The translations under genes and the position numbers were made by a program. Of a DNA stretch of 64,000 nt, positions 43,131 to 51,201 are shown in pieces; position 1 is the first letter of the stretch, and every line of letters begins with the position of its first letter. The notes beneath the pieces were generated by a model. It was not told the origin of the DNA and did no database searches. It saw only the letters and a program-made list of their open reading frames with translations. Origin of the DNA: Chloroflexota bacterium (GTDB taxonomy: Bacteria > Chloroflexota > Dehalococcoidia > GIF9 > UBA5629); contig VGOP01000003.1 in the NCBI GenBank assembly GCA_016875875.1, positions 1 through 64,000 of the forward strand. The letters are read 5' to 3'.

Positions 43131-43673
43131 TTGGCAAAGAACAATCTTGCCCATCATGGCACCGCCATAAGCTTTACCGCGCTTTACGAAGAGCACATGA
43201 CTTACGTTTTTCGCTATATAAACTATCGAGTAGGCAATCGAAATGAGGCAGAGGACTTGACATCACTTGTCTTTGAAAAAGCCCTGGCTGCCTTCCACAG
43301 GTATGACAGAGAGAAGGCGGCACCGCAGACTTGGCTGCTGACCATCGCCAGAAATACGGTCACGGACTACTTCCGAAAATCATCCAAAAGGAATACCATG
43401 CCGCTGGAGTACGCCGTTGGGATTGAGTCCGCAGACCCTCCTCCGCAGGAAGAGGCAGAGAGGAGAGAGGAGTATGAGCGGCTGCGGGTCTGCCTGGCGA
43501 TACTGCCTCAGCGAGAGCAGGAAATCATATCGCTCAAGTTCGGTGCTGAGCTAAACAATCGCCAGATTGCCTCTGTGCTCGGGCTATCCGAGAATAATGT
43601 CGGCACCATACTCTTCCGTGCCATCTGCAAGCTGAGGAATTGCTTTAAGGACTGGTCGAATGAAAAAAGCTAA
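43131..43673 (+). CDS. ECF-type RNA polymerase sigma factor
   Basis: About 180 residues from a TTG at 43131; other in-frame starts upstream overlap the promoter or terminator. Region 2: FTALYEEHMTYVFRYINYRVGNRNEAEDLTSLVFEKAL, with WLLTIARNTVTDYFRKSSKR for -10 recognition. Region 4: LPQREQEIISLKFGAELNNRQIASVLGLSENNVGTILFRAICKLR. It directs RNA polymerase to a stress or envelope regulon. It overlaps the next gene by 14 nt, the usual arrangement with an anti-sigma factor. Confidence 0.9.
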   Translation: MAKNNLAHHGTAISFTALYEEHMTYVFRYINYRVGNRNEAEDLTSLVFEKALAAFHRYDREKAAPQTWLLTIARNTVTDYFRKSSKRNTMPLEYAVGIESADPPPQEEAERREEYERLRVCLAILPQREQEIISLKFGAELNNRQIASVLGLSENNVGTILFRAICKLRNCFKDWSNEKS

Positions 43674-45012
43674 ATACACCGAGAAACAGTTCATCGAATA
43701 TCTGGACAAATTGCTGGCGGGAGAGGAGATAAGCCTCGGCGACGACGTCAGCGATGACCTGCGCTCAGCCCTCGAGCTCGCCCGGAAGATGCTTGCTTAC
43801 CGCGATGAGCCTTCAGCCGATTTCAGGGCTGACCTCAGGGACAGATTGCTCCATAAAATAGCCGAGGCAGAAGCAGCAGCCACCCCGGCAAAGAGACAGG
43901 GATTCCGAGAATGGACGGCAAACCTGTTTCCTCAGAGGCCAGCCTTAATCGCTGTTACCAGCACTGTGCTGGTGGTGCTGCTCATATTCGTCGGCACTGT
44001 CTGGTACACCGGCAGATATGGTCAGGCGCCGGTCTCCGCACCCACACCCTCGCTGACTGAGCGTGATTACTCAGTTAACTTGCCTTCAAATGTCACTCCG
44101 GAATATATGGCGTTCATCGCCAAAACGTCGCTGTCAACCAAACCCGGCCAGGTACCGGTCTATAAGGTACAAAGCACCGATGTAACAACTGAGTCCGTTA
44201 CCGAGCTGGGCAGAAGGCTTGGATTCAGCGGAGAAGCCAGATTTATTGACGGTGGAGACAAGATTGCCATGTTCGACGGCGAAGGCGACGAGATGAGAAA
44301 GTTTATCGTCTGGACTGCTTCCGGAGCTATCGAGTACGGCTACGTGGAGCCCGATAAGCTGTATCCATCCCACGCAGTTGAACTTCCGTCGCAGCCAGAA
44401 GCGGAGCAGATAGCCTATGACTTCCTGGAGCAGGCGGACTTGCTGCCATCCGGCTACCAGAGTCTGGCTAAGATAAAGGACGAGACAACCGTAATCGCCG
44501 GCGGCTATTCCGTCAGCCGGGAATATGCCGCAGAAGCACCACCCGCCGCAGCACCGTCCGCACCATCCTGGCCATGGAAATCACCGGCACCATCCGCACC
44601 AACCGCGCCTCTGGCTCCTGCCTACTGGCTAATCAGTTTCCCGTACCAGATTGACCACACCTGGACTACAGGTCCCGGCTCGAAGATCGAGGTCAGCGTC
44701 GGCGATAACGGCGAGGTTGTCGGGCTTATCTGGTCGTGGCGGCAGATGACTCCGCGCACCACAGAAAACATCATATCCGAGAAGCAAGCCTACCAGGAAC
44801 TTATCCAGGGCAAAGGCAGCCTGGACATTCCTCTCGACTGCCAGCAGGTGGTCGTTGAGGACGTTCAGCTCAAATACTGGCTAGACCCGCCCTCTGAAAA
44901 ACAGGCCTACGCCGTGCCCGTGTACGAGTTCACAGGCCAATGCCTGGATAAAAGCGGCAGGCATCTCGAGGACTTCACCGCCTGGACACCTGCCCTGTCC
45001 AGTACCTATTGA
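43660..45012 (+). CDS. Single-TM putative anti-sigma factor with large extracytoplasmic domain
   Basis: 450 residues. Residues 1-90 are cytoplasmic and helical (FIEYLDKLLAGEEI ... LRDRLLHKIAEAEA), one membrane helix at about 96-117, then a 330-residue exterior part with a Pro/Ala linker near 290-325. It overlaps the sigma gene start-to-stop, the classic organisation for a membrane anti-sigma that releases sigma upon a surface signal. No zinc anti-sigma motif is visible, so the role is inferred from position. Its last 12 codons are echoed twice downstream (46773-46810, 47612-47650). Confidence 0.75.
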   Translation: MKKAKYTEKQFIEYLDKLLAGEEISLGDDVSDDLRSALELARKMLAYRDEPSADFRADLRDRLLHKIAEAEAAATPAKRQGFREWTANLFPQRPALIAVTSTVLVVLLIFVGTVWYTGRYGQAPVSAPTPSLTERDYSVNLPSNVTPEYMAFIAKTSLSTKPGQVPVYKVQSTDVTTESVTELGRRLGFSGEARFIDGGDKIAMFDGEGDEMRKFIVWTASGAIEYGYVEPDKLYPSHAVELPSQPEAEQIAYDFLEQADLLPSGYQSLAKIKDETTVIAGGYSVSREYAAEAPPAAAPSAPSWPWKSPAPSAPTAPLAPAYWLISFPYQIDHTWTTGPGSKIEVSVGDNGEVVGLIWSWRQMTPRTTENIISEKQAYQELIQGKGSLDIPLDCQQVVVEDVQLKYWLDPPSEKQAYAVPVYEFTGQCLDKSGRHLEDFTAWTPALSSTY

Positions 45013-45020
45013 ACGCAGGC
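44982..45020 (+). repeat. Copy A of a gene-3'-end repeat
   Basis: End of the putative anti-sigma gene (CTGGACACCTGCCCTGTCC, then AGTACCTATTGAACGCAGG). Two diverged copies lie downstream. Confidence 0.6.
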
Positions 45021-45068
45021 AGCAGGTATGTTGAAAATGGTCACTAATAAATAAAGGAGCTTAGAGGG

Positions 45069-46052
45069 ATGAAGCTAAACATAATCATTCTTGCCACATC
45101 CTTTATCCCGGTTATCGTATTCAAAGTTATCGCCAGGGTAGGCGAAGCTAATTTAGCCCAAGCCAGACTGGCTACGGTTGTGGGTCTGACCCTTGCCGTA
45201 ATTCACTTTATTCTGGCGAAAAGACTTGTCAAGCATACGAGCTATCTTGAATGGGCTTTCCTTGGATATCTTGCCTTTGGGACGGCATGGGTTTATTTAG
45301 CCCCGACTGATATCTCCTCTTTCTTCGTTGATAATTCAATAGCGATTCTCTATTTTATTCTCTTTTTGACAGCGCTTATACCGCAGCTTTTTGGCTACGA
45401 CCCCTTTACCTACGCTGTTGCCAAGCGGATTATCGCAGAGCGGGCCTGGGAAACACCCCAGTTTAGGACAATTAATGTCCATCTCACGTATTTTTGGAGT
45501 GGCATCTTGTTCCTCTGTTTCCTGTCAAGCTGGCTTGGACATGGAAAGCCGCTGTTTTCCATAATCATTCCACTGGCCATCGTTTTGAGCATCGCTATTC
45601 CGGTTAGCCGGTTTTATCCCGGTTATTACCTGAAACGACAGTACATGTCACAGCCGCTTGACCAATCGCTATTCCCTGCCACGGCCAAAGAACTCATTGA
45701 GCGGATGCCTTTGGGCTTCGACCCCGTAGTAGCCGGAGGTCTCGAAGCAGATATACAATTCGACCTTTCTGGAGAGGGTGGAGGAAAAATGGTGCTGTCC
45801 GTTTCAAAGGGGCAATGCACGGCACGTGAAGGTGAAGCTGCTTCTCCAACCCTGACCATCTACTCTCCGGCCGATGTGTGGCTGAAGGTGGCGCGGCGGG
45901 AGATAAATCCGGGCATGGCTTTTATAAATGGACTTTACCGGGCTGAAGGAGATATGAACCTGCTTGTAAAAATCAGAGAGATATTTCATTCGCCCGGTGA
46001 AGCAAAACAGGTGAACGCTACCGAGGAAGGCAAGAAAAAAAGGAATGCCTAA
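45069..46052 (+). CDS. Membrane protein with C-terminal SCP2 sterol-carrier-like domain
   Basis: 327 residues. Six or seven membrane helices in residues 1-190, then an SCP2 fold (about 205-310: GGLEADIQFDLSGEGGGKMVLSVSKGQCTAREGEAASPTLTIYSPADVWLKVARREINPG region) that binds lipids. Fusion of a helical membrane part with SCP2 suggests lipid handling at the membrane. It overlaps the next gene by 8 nt. AAGGAG before the ATG. Confidence 0.85.
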   Translation: MKLNIIILATSFIPVIVFKVIARVGEANLAQARLATVVGLTLAVIHFILAKRLVKHTSYLEWAFLGYLAFGTAWVYLAPTDISSFFVDNSIAILYFILFLTALIPQLFGYDPFTYAVAKRIIAERAWETPQFRTINVHLTYFWSGILFLCFLSSWLGHGKPLFSIIIPLAIVLSIAIPVSRFYPGYYLKRQYMSQPLDQSLFPATAKELIERMPLGFDPVVAGGLEADIQFDLSGEGGGKMVLSVSKGQCTAREGEAASPTLTIYSPADVWLKVARREINPGMAFINGLYRAEGDMNLLVKIREIFHSPGEAKQVNATEEGKKKRNA

Positions 46053-46737
46053 AATTTCCAACAGCGATTACAAAAGAATGATCAACGCCGCCGTTCTTCG
46101 GTACTTACTGGCAATTATTGTCTTCGGTCTGCTGTTTTTCCTCCCCGCGGGCACAATCCGGTACTGGGAAGCTTGGGTTTACTGTGGAATAACCTTTATC
46201 CCAATTCTTTTCGTCTTCATATATTTACTTAAGAACAATCCAGAGCTGCTGGAACGCCGCACGAGAATGCGAGAAAAGGAGCAGCCCCAGAAGTTAATCG
46301 TTAAACTGTCGATATTCGTCTTCGTTCTGGCTTTCATTATTCCCGGATTAGACCATCGCTTTAACTGGTCATACGTGCCGCTGCCTGTCGTTATCATCGC
46401 CGACATTATAGTTCTGGCGGGATATTTTATTTTCTTTCTCGTAATGAAAGAAAACACCTATGCTTCCCGAATTATCGAAGTGGAAAAGGGCCAGAAAGTG
46501 ATATCCACCGGCCCTTATTCCATTGTTCGCCATCCGATGTACCTGGGGGCATTATTGATGTATCTTCTCAGCCCGATTGCGCTTGGCTCTTTCTGGGCAA
46601 TCATTGCCTTCATACCACTACCTGTTTTAATCATTCTCAGAATATTCAATGAGGAACAGGTGCTGGCGAAAGAACTGCCAGGTTATAAAGATTACATGCA
46701 GAAAGTAAAATATCGGCTAATACCGTTTGTCTGGTAA
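46045..46737 (+). CDS. ICMT/PEMT-like integral membrane methyltransferase
   Basis: 230 residues, five membrane helices. The C-terminal GPYSIVRHPMYLGALLMYL with RIFNEEQVLAKELPGYKDYMQKVKYRLIPFVW matches the SAM-binding part of the isoprenylcysteine methyltransferase / phospholipid methyltransferase superfamily. Bacterial members methylate lipids or small molecules; substrate unknown. Translationally coupled to the SCP2 protein, which supports a lipid substrate. Confidence 0.88.
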   Translation: MPKISNSDYKRMINAAVLRYLLAIIVFGLLFFLPAGTIRYWEAWVYCGITFIPILFVFIYLLKNNPELLERRTRMREKEQPQKLIVKLSIFVFVLAFIIPGLDHRFNWSYVPLPVVIIADIIVLAGYFIFFLVMKENTYASRIIEVEKGQKVISTGPYSIVRHPMYLGALLMYLLSPIALGSFWAIIAFIPLPVLIILRIFNEEQVLAKELPGYKDYMQKVKYRLIPFVW

Positions 46738-46772
46738 GGATTTTCACAACCGCGCCCAGCAGGTCAATGTCT

Positions 46773-46810
46773 TGACACCTGCCCTATCCAGCAACTACCG
46801 AACAAAGACC
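46773..46810 (+). repeat. Copy B of the gene-3'-end repeat
   Basis: TGACACCTGCCCTATCCAGC then AACTACCGAACAAAGACC; it begins 35 nt after the ICMT-like gene and precedes the HigBA cassette. Confidence 0.55.
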
Positions 46811-46867
46811 TTGCCCCGGTAAAGCTAACCGGCATCGTCTGGAGACGCTCTCAAAATATAGATATTG

Positions 46868-46873
46868 TATAAT
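46868..46873 (+). promoter_or_regulatory. -10 box for leaderless higB
   Basis: TATAAT ends 7 nt before the ATG at 46881. An upstream ATG (46872) lies inside the -10 itself and cannot be the start. Confidence 0.5.
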
Positions 46874-46880
46874 GCGCAGT

Positions 46881-47228
46881 ATGGATTGGCAGATTGTTTT
46901 CTATATTGATGAGAAAGGCAATGAACCTGTAAAAGATTTCATTTTAGAGCAATCTGACGGTGCAATAGCAGAAATTTTGCACGTATTCAAATTATTGAGG
47001 CAATTTAACGTCACGCTTGGCATGCCTTATGTAAGAAAGATAGGTAGGTCTGGTATCAGGGAACTTAGAATTAAACACGGTTCGGACATATATCGTATTT
47101 TCTTCTTTGCCCATCCAGGACGCAAGTTCATACTGCTACACGGTGTTGTAAAAAAAGAAGACAAAATATCAGAAGCCGACAAAAATTTAGCTATTCAGAG
47201 AATGAATAACTACAAATTGCAGTCTTGA
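46881..47228 (+). CDS. higB: HigB/Gp49-type toxin (RelE superfamily)
   Basis: 115 residues from ATG 46881. WQIVFYIDEKGNEPVKDFI, LGMPYVRKIGRSGIRELRIKHGSDIYRIFFFAHPGRKFILLHGVVKKE is the phage-derived Gp49-like RelE fold: small mRNA-cleaving toxins that cut at the ribosome. The adjoining HTH antitoxin supports this. Its stop codon overlaps the -35 of the antitoxin promoter. Confidence 0.92.
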   Translation: MDWQIVFYIDEKGNEPVKDFILEQSDGAIAEILHVFKLLRQFNVTLGMPYVRKIGRSGIRELRIKHGSDIYRIFFFAHPGRKFILLHGVVKKEDKISEADKNLAIQRMNNYKLQS

Positions 47229-47253
47229 CAATATAACATATGTGTTATATAAT
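47225..47253 (+). promoter_or_regulatory. Consensus promoter of higA containing an operator palindrome
   Basis: TTGACA (47225-47230), 17-nt spacer, TATAAT (47248-47253): a perfect consensus. TATAACA-TATG-TGTTATA (47232-47249) is a 7-bp inverted repeat filling the spacer and touching the -10, the expected position of a HigA autorepression site. Confidence 0.75.
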
Positions 47254-47282
47254 ACGAACAATCCAAATTAGAAGGCAGTAAA

Positions 47283-47606
47283 ATGGCAAACAAAAAAGCT
47301 ACAAGATATGAAGAATTCGAGGCGGAGTTACTTAAAAAGCCAGGAATTCGCCAAGAATACGAAGCTTTGCAGCCTAAATATGACATGATACGGAGCTTGA
47401 TAGAACGCAGAAACCAACTGCAAATTAGCCAAAAACAACTTGCTGAGATTGTTGGGACAAAACAACCTGCCATATCCAGATTGGAAAAGGGTGATTACAA
47501 TACTACACTCAGCACACTTTTCAAAGTAGCTGACGCTCTTGACTTAGATATTTCTCTCCGGGCCCGAACAAAAACCGAGCCGGCTTGTGATAAAGTCCCT
47601 GCCTAA
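47283..47606 (+). CDS. higA: HigA-type HTH antitoxin
   Basis: 107 residues. HTH_3 (Xre) domain about 40-95: IRSLIERRNQLQISQKQLAEIVGTKQPAISRLEKGDYNTTLSTLFKVADALDLDI region. Neutralises HigB and represses its own promoter. It has its own strong promoter, so antitoxin can be made without toxin. Confidence 0.92.
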   Translation: MANKKATRYEEFEAELLKKPGIRQEYEALQPKYDMIRSLIERRNQLQISQKQLAEIVGTKQPAISRLEKGDYNTTLSTLFKVADALDLDISLRARTKTEPACDKVPA

Positions 47607-47611
47607 ACCAC

Positions 47612-47650
47612 CTGGACACCCGCCCTATCCAGCACCTATTGAACGAAGAC
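47612..47650 (+). repeat. Copy C of the gene-3'-end repeat
   Basis: CTGGACACCCGCCCTATCC then AGCACCTATTGAACGAAG; close to copies A and B, directly after higA. Confidence 0.55.
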
Positions 47651-47776
47651 CTGGCTTCCCCCGTTTGACCTGTTCCACAGAAATTGCCAAAATTTTCGCT
47701 CGGGGTATTCCATTCCGAGATATGTAGATGTATAATCGTAACCAGACCAACTCTCTTGAAGTCGGAGGCTAATGCC

Positions 47777-48532
47777 ATGGGCGCAAAGCATCGAAGTCAA
47801 AAGCTACTTCAGAGCCGGTTTGATATTGTCTGGCAGCGCCTGGATGATGCCGGCGAACAGCAGATGGTAACGCCAGACGGCCACAAGTTTATTGCGCTGG
47901 CTTCCCGGCGTAAAAGGACTCCGGAAGGCCAGGACCCGAGGTTCATTGCAGTCAAACAACGCGGGCAGGAGTTTGCCCGTATTTATCCGTGCTGCTGGGG
48001 ACACACGACTAATTGCAATGGCACGCGAATAGGTGGCTACAGTGACGGGCTGGATGCCTGGGTTAAAGGCTTGATGATAAGCAAGGAGAGCCTGACTTTA
48101 AAACCCGGTGACGAGGTCATTCACCTGCTCGGCAGGTTGCTCAAGTCGGAGGAGTTAGACTACGACCATGCTTGCCTGCATCTTCCCAACAAACCGGGAG
48201 TCTATCTGGTCTACGATAGGAAGCAAAAGAAATACATCTATGCCGGTAAATCTCTGGACATACAGAAAAAAATCCGGCAGCATGCCCAGCGCCAAAACAG
48301 GCTGTTCGGCTCCAGCATCCCACCGATTCAGAAAGGGCTGATTGACAGCAAGCATTGTGCCGACTGGAATGAAGCCCAGAAATACCTATCCGCCAACTGC
48401 ACTGTAAGGCACCTGGTCGTGCTCGATGAAAAACAAAGAAAGCAGCCCTGGAAAAGGCGCGCGCTTCTGGAACATTACGCTATCTGCGTTCTCGAACCCG
48501 AATACAATATTTCAAGCGAACTCGAGCATTAG
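47777..48532 (+). CDS. GIY-YIG-domain protein
   Basis: 251 residues from ATG 47777 (CGGAGG upstream, TATAAT near 47730). Residues about 135-225 carry a GIY-YIG fold: GVYLVYDRKQKKYIYAGKS with GKSLDIQKKIRQHAQ, the nuclease core of UvrC and homing endonucleases. The N-terminal 130 residues (Cys/Gly-rich PCCWGHTTNCNGTRIGGY) are not recognised. Possible DNA nuclease of a mobile or defence element; no partner obvious. Confidence 0.8.
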   Translation: MGAKHRSQKLLQSRFDIVWQRLDDAGEQQMVTPDGHKFIALASRRKRTPEGQDPRFIAVKQRGQEFARIYPCCWGHTTNCNGTRIGGYSDGLDAWVKGLMISKESLTLKPGDEVIHLLGRLLKSEELDYDHACLHLPNKPGVYLVYDRKQKKYIYAGKSLDIQKKIRQHAQRQNRLFGSSIPPIQKGLIDSKHCADWNEAQKYLSANCTVRHLVVLDEKQRKQPWKRRALLEHYAICVLEPEYNISSELEH

Positions 48533-48728
48533 CCACAAGCCAATACTCTAATAATCATAGTCCAGGTTAATGAAATTCCTGCCCCTGCCGGCAAAGCTTT
48601 GCGGCATCATCTAGAGCTGCCCTTCCCCTGAAACTATGCCGCTTATAACATAAGAAGTGGTACAATAACTCAGGGAATGGGTATATAATTAAAGCTAACT
48701 AGAATCACTGCGTTGAGGAGGGAAGGGT

Positions 48729-49022
48729 ATGAGAGATGATATTCAAGAACGAATTATATGGGTGGCAAAGCATCGGGGTTTGATTACCTATGGGGAGATA
48801 ATGGGCGATTTTCATGTTGCTCGCGGAAAACAAATGGGACGAGTGCTTGAGGAGATATCCGAGTATGAGCATGCCCAAGGTCGTGGTTTCCTGACGTCAA
48901 TCGTTGTAAACAAAAATACACTAGAACCATCAGAAAATTTTTGGAGTTTACCTAGTATTTCGAGAGATCGGGGTCTGAAGTACTATCAAAACCAAGTTTG
49001 GGACTACTGGTGGAACTGCTAA
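48729..49022 (+). CDS. Small winged-helix-like protein, unknown function
   Basis: 97 residues. IIWVAKHRGLITYGEIMGDFHVARGKQMGRVLEEISEYEH looks like the DNA-binding part of MGMT/AGT-type winged helices but lacks the PCHR Cys motif. The Trp-rich end (QVWDYWWNC) is odd. It precedes the DUF262 gene and may be part of the same accessory unit. GAGGAGGGAAGG upstream. Confidence 0.6.
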   Translation: MRDDIQERIIWVAKHRGLITYGEIMGDFHVARGKQMGRVLEEISEYEHAQGRGFLTSIVVNKNTLEPSENFWSLPSISRDRGLKYYQNQVWDYWWNC

Positions 49023-49048
49023 ACAGAACGATATAGCGGAGTGAACCC

Positions 49049-49234
49049 TAGGGCTGGACCAGTTTTCGTGGGGCAGGTCAACCTAGAGCGGGGGTGAAAC
49101 TGCTGGCAAAACATATTCTGCTTTGAGAAGAAGAGACGGCGAGGATAGGCGTTGATCCTGGAGAAATGAGCACAGTAGTAGGTCCAGAGATCTCGAAAAT
49201 TATTACTTGGTTGGGCGAACAAGCGGCCAAATAA
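49049..49234 (+). pseudogene. Degenerate coding remnant before the DUF262 gene
   Basis: Between 49045 and 49234 protein-like stretches occur in two frames: PRAGPVFVGQVNLERG, then after a shift VKLLAKHILL, a TGA, and EEETARIGVDPGEMSTVVG... ending with WLGEQAAK and TAA. They read as the tail of a broken gene. No family is recognised. Confidence 0.3.
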
Positions 49235-49253
49235 CTAACAGGAGGCACTTTAG

Positions 49254-50870
49254 ATGAGAGAGGTTGAAGTACAAGATTTAGTACGCGAAGTGGCAGCTGG
49301 GGACTACAATATACCAGAGTTTCAGCGGCAGTTTGAGTGGAAATACGAACAAGTAGCTATGCTTTGTGACTCCCTGTTGAAGGATTTGCCAATCGGAATC
49401 CTTTCAGCCTGGAAGACGAGCCAGTATAACGAACCCAAGGGTATTACTCCTACAGGCAGTAAACCTCAGTGGATGGTAGACGGTCAGCAACGAATAACAA
49501 GTCTCTGTATCTTAGCAGGAAAGAAACCATATTGGATGAACAACCGTGAATGGGGTGAGATATTTCACGCAAGACGTATATATCTTAATATTCAAGAAAA
49601 TGGTGAGGCCTTGATTGGTCGCCTTGTTAAGAAGGCAAGGGTGCGGATACCGTTGGATGAACTACTATATAAGAGTGCAAGTGAAACTCACGACTATGTC
49701 GAGGAAAGGTGCCAAGAGTTTAACATCAGACAAAGTAAGCCTGCGTGTGACCTCGCAGTTGATGCCTTACCATTAATGAAACGAAGCATTCCAGTTGCAG
49801 AAATAGGGGACGACAAAAAAGTAGAAGATGTTGCGGAACTCTATAGGCGCATTAACCAAAAAGGCACGAAAATAAAAGAACCTCAAATTATGCTTTCCTA
49901 TGTTGCACAATATAATCGTACGTGGGTACGTGATAAATTCTACGCCTTTCTAGACGCGTTGAAAGAAGATTGGGAATTGGATCCGGCTCAAGTGCTGCAA
50001 GTGGCGACAATCCTTGCCGAGGGTAAGGCTAGAGTAGGACAGGCTACCATACCCGAAATGTGGAAGGAAAAGGTTGTACAAATTTGGCCAGCAATGAAGG
50101 ACGCCATCCAAGATTGCATACTACGTCTTTGGGAAGAAGGTATTACTGACGTAGATATGATTCCATCTACCTACACAATGATAATGCTACTTTCTATACA
50201 TTCTAAATTCATGCGTACTTCTAACTATGACTTCAAGCGTGTGTTAAGATGGTTCATTCTTGCAAATCTAGCCGCCCGTTATAGCGATGCACCACTTGAA
50301 CAGCTTACGTATGACGGTCGCAATGTCTACGAAGCTTCCAGCCTTAACGAAGTCCTCCAAAACCTACTGATAGACATTGATTGGACCGAAGAAGAACTTC
50401 GGAAAAAGCTTGATGATCCTTTTAGGGACAATTCACCGCAAGCACTGTTACTACATATTCTTCTTTGGTCGTCCGGGGCAAGAGATTGGCTACAGAATAT
50501 TAGTCTTCCTGCACTGACACAAACATCAGGCACTCTTGAATCCCAGTGGCACCATATTCTTCCTAAAGATTGGGGCAAGAGGCATGGATTTGAGGACTGT
50601 GAAAAGACAGGCAACCTGACTCGCCTATGTGGCGAGACAAATGTTCGAAAACTCAAGAAAATGCCACCTTGGGAATACGTGCCACAGTTTAATATTACTG
50701 AGGATGCACTGAGCGATCACCTGATTCCTAAAATATATTCAGAAAAATTCATCAGAGGTCAGCCGCTTAGCCATGATGAGTTCAAGCAATTTGTAAGGGA
50801 ACGTCAAGAGATAATAACTAAACAAGGAGCTTCTTATCTAGACCTAAAGTCGCTTAAAAATCAAGGGTGA
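49254..50870 (+). CDS. DUF262/DUF1524 protein (SspE/GmrSD-like defence candidate)
   Basis: 538 residues. N-terminal ParB/Srx-like DUF262: IPEFQRQFEWKYEQVAMLCDSLLKDLPIG and VDGQQRITSLCIL (the DGQQR NTPase motif). Helical middle. C-terminal HNH-type DUF1524 core HHILPKDWGKRHGFEDCEKTGNLTRL. This arrangement is that of GmrSD type IV restriction enzymes, SspE and BrxU, which attack modified or phage DNA. No ssp, brx or gmr partner is beside it. AGGAGG before the ATG. AT-richer than its left neighbours, suggesting transfer. Confidence 0.9.
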   Translation: MREVEVQDLVREVAAGDYNIPEFQRQFEWKYEQVAMLCDSLLKDLPIGILSAWKTSQYNEPKGITPTGSKPQWMVDGQQRITSLCILAGKKPYWMNNREWGEIFHARRIYLNIQENGEALIGRLVKKARVRIPLDELLYKSASETHDYVEERCQEFNIRQSKPACDLAVDALPLMKRSIPVAEIGDDKKVEDVAELYRRINQKGTKIKEPQIMLSYVAQYNRTWVRDKFYAFLDALKEDWELDPAQVLQVATILAEGKARVGQATIPEMWKEKVVQIWPAMKDAIQDCILRLWEEGITDVDMIPSTYTMIMLLSIHSKFMRTSNYDFKRVLRWFILANLAARYSDAPLEQLTYDGRNVYEASSLNEVLQNLLIDIDWTEEELRKKLDDPFRDNSPQALLLHILLWSSGARDWLQNISLPALTQTSGTLESQWHHILPKDWGKRHGFEDCEKTGNLTRLCGETNVRKLKKMPPWEYVPQFNITEDALSDHLIPKIYSEKFIRGQPLSHDEFKQFVRERQEIITKQGASYLDLKSLKNQG

Positions 50871-50929
50871 GATACCCAGCTTTGATGGATTACAGGGGCA
50901 AGGTTTGAAATAATTTTAATGGCAAAATA

Positions 50930-51112
50930 AACAACCAGAGTCACCCAATGAGCTTTTGCTGCTCTTCTGTTTAGGTGGTTTCTGGCTATTTAAATACAAC
51001 AACTACAACTCAGCCTAGACTGCTGTCTGATTATGCACCTCCACCGCATCAGAGCAATCCGCTGCCTAGCAATACCTATTCGCCCTCATCAGCGCAGCAT
51101 ACCCACTAGTTC
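50930..51112 (+). pseudogene. Coding-like remnant
   Basis: Two frames show protein-like sequence: SPNELLLLFCLGGFWLFKY (a membrane helix) followed in another frame by TTTTTQPRLLSDYAPPPHQS... ending in SSAQHTH and TAG at 51110-51112. This looks like the membrane segment and Pro/Ser-rich tail of a broken gene after a frameshift. The rest of 50871-51201 holds the tRNA-like fragment and nothing else I can support. Confidence 0.35.
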
Positions 51113-51120
51113 CTGACATT

Positions 51121-51196
51121 ATTACAACGGTAGCTCAATTGGAGAGTGGTTGTCTGATACACAATCGGTTGAGGGTTTGAGCCACTCTGCCAAGGC
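51121..51196 (+). pseudogene. Decayed tRNA-like sequence
   Basis: TAGCTCAATTGG-AGAGT forms a D-arm, GTTGT-CTGATAC-ACAAT an anticodon arm with GAT, and GAGGG-TTTGAGC-CACTC a near-perfect T-arm. The acceptor strands do not pair, so it cannot be a working tRNA. It lies between the DUF262 gene and a toxin-antitoxin pair, a position typical of integration scars. Confidence 0.5.
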
Positions 51197-51201
51197 TGTG
51201 A

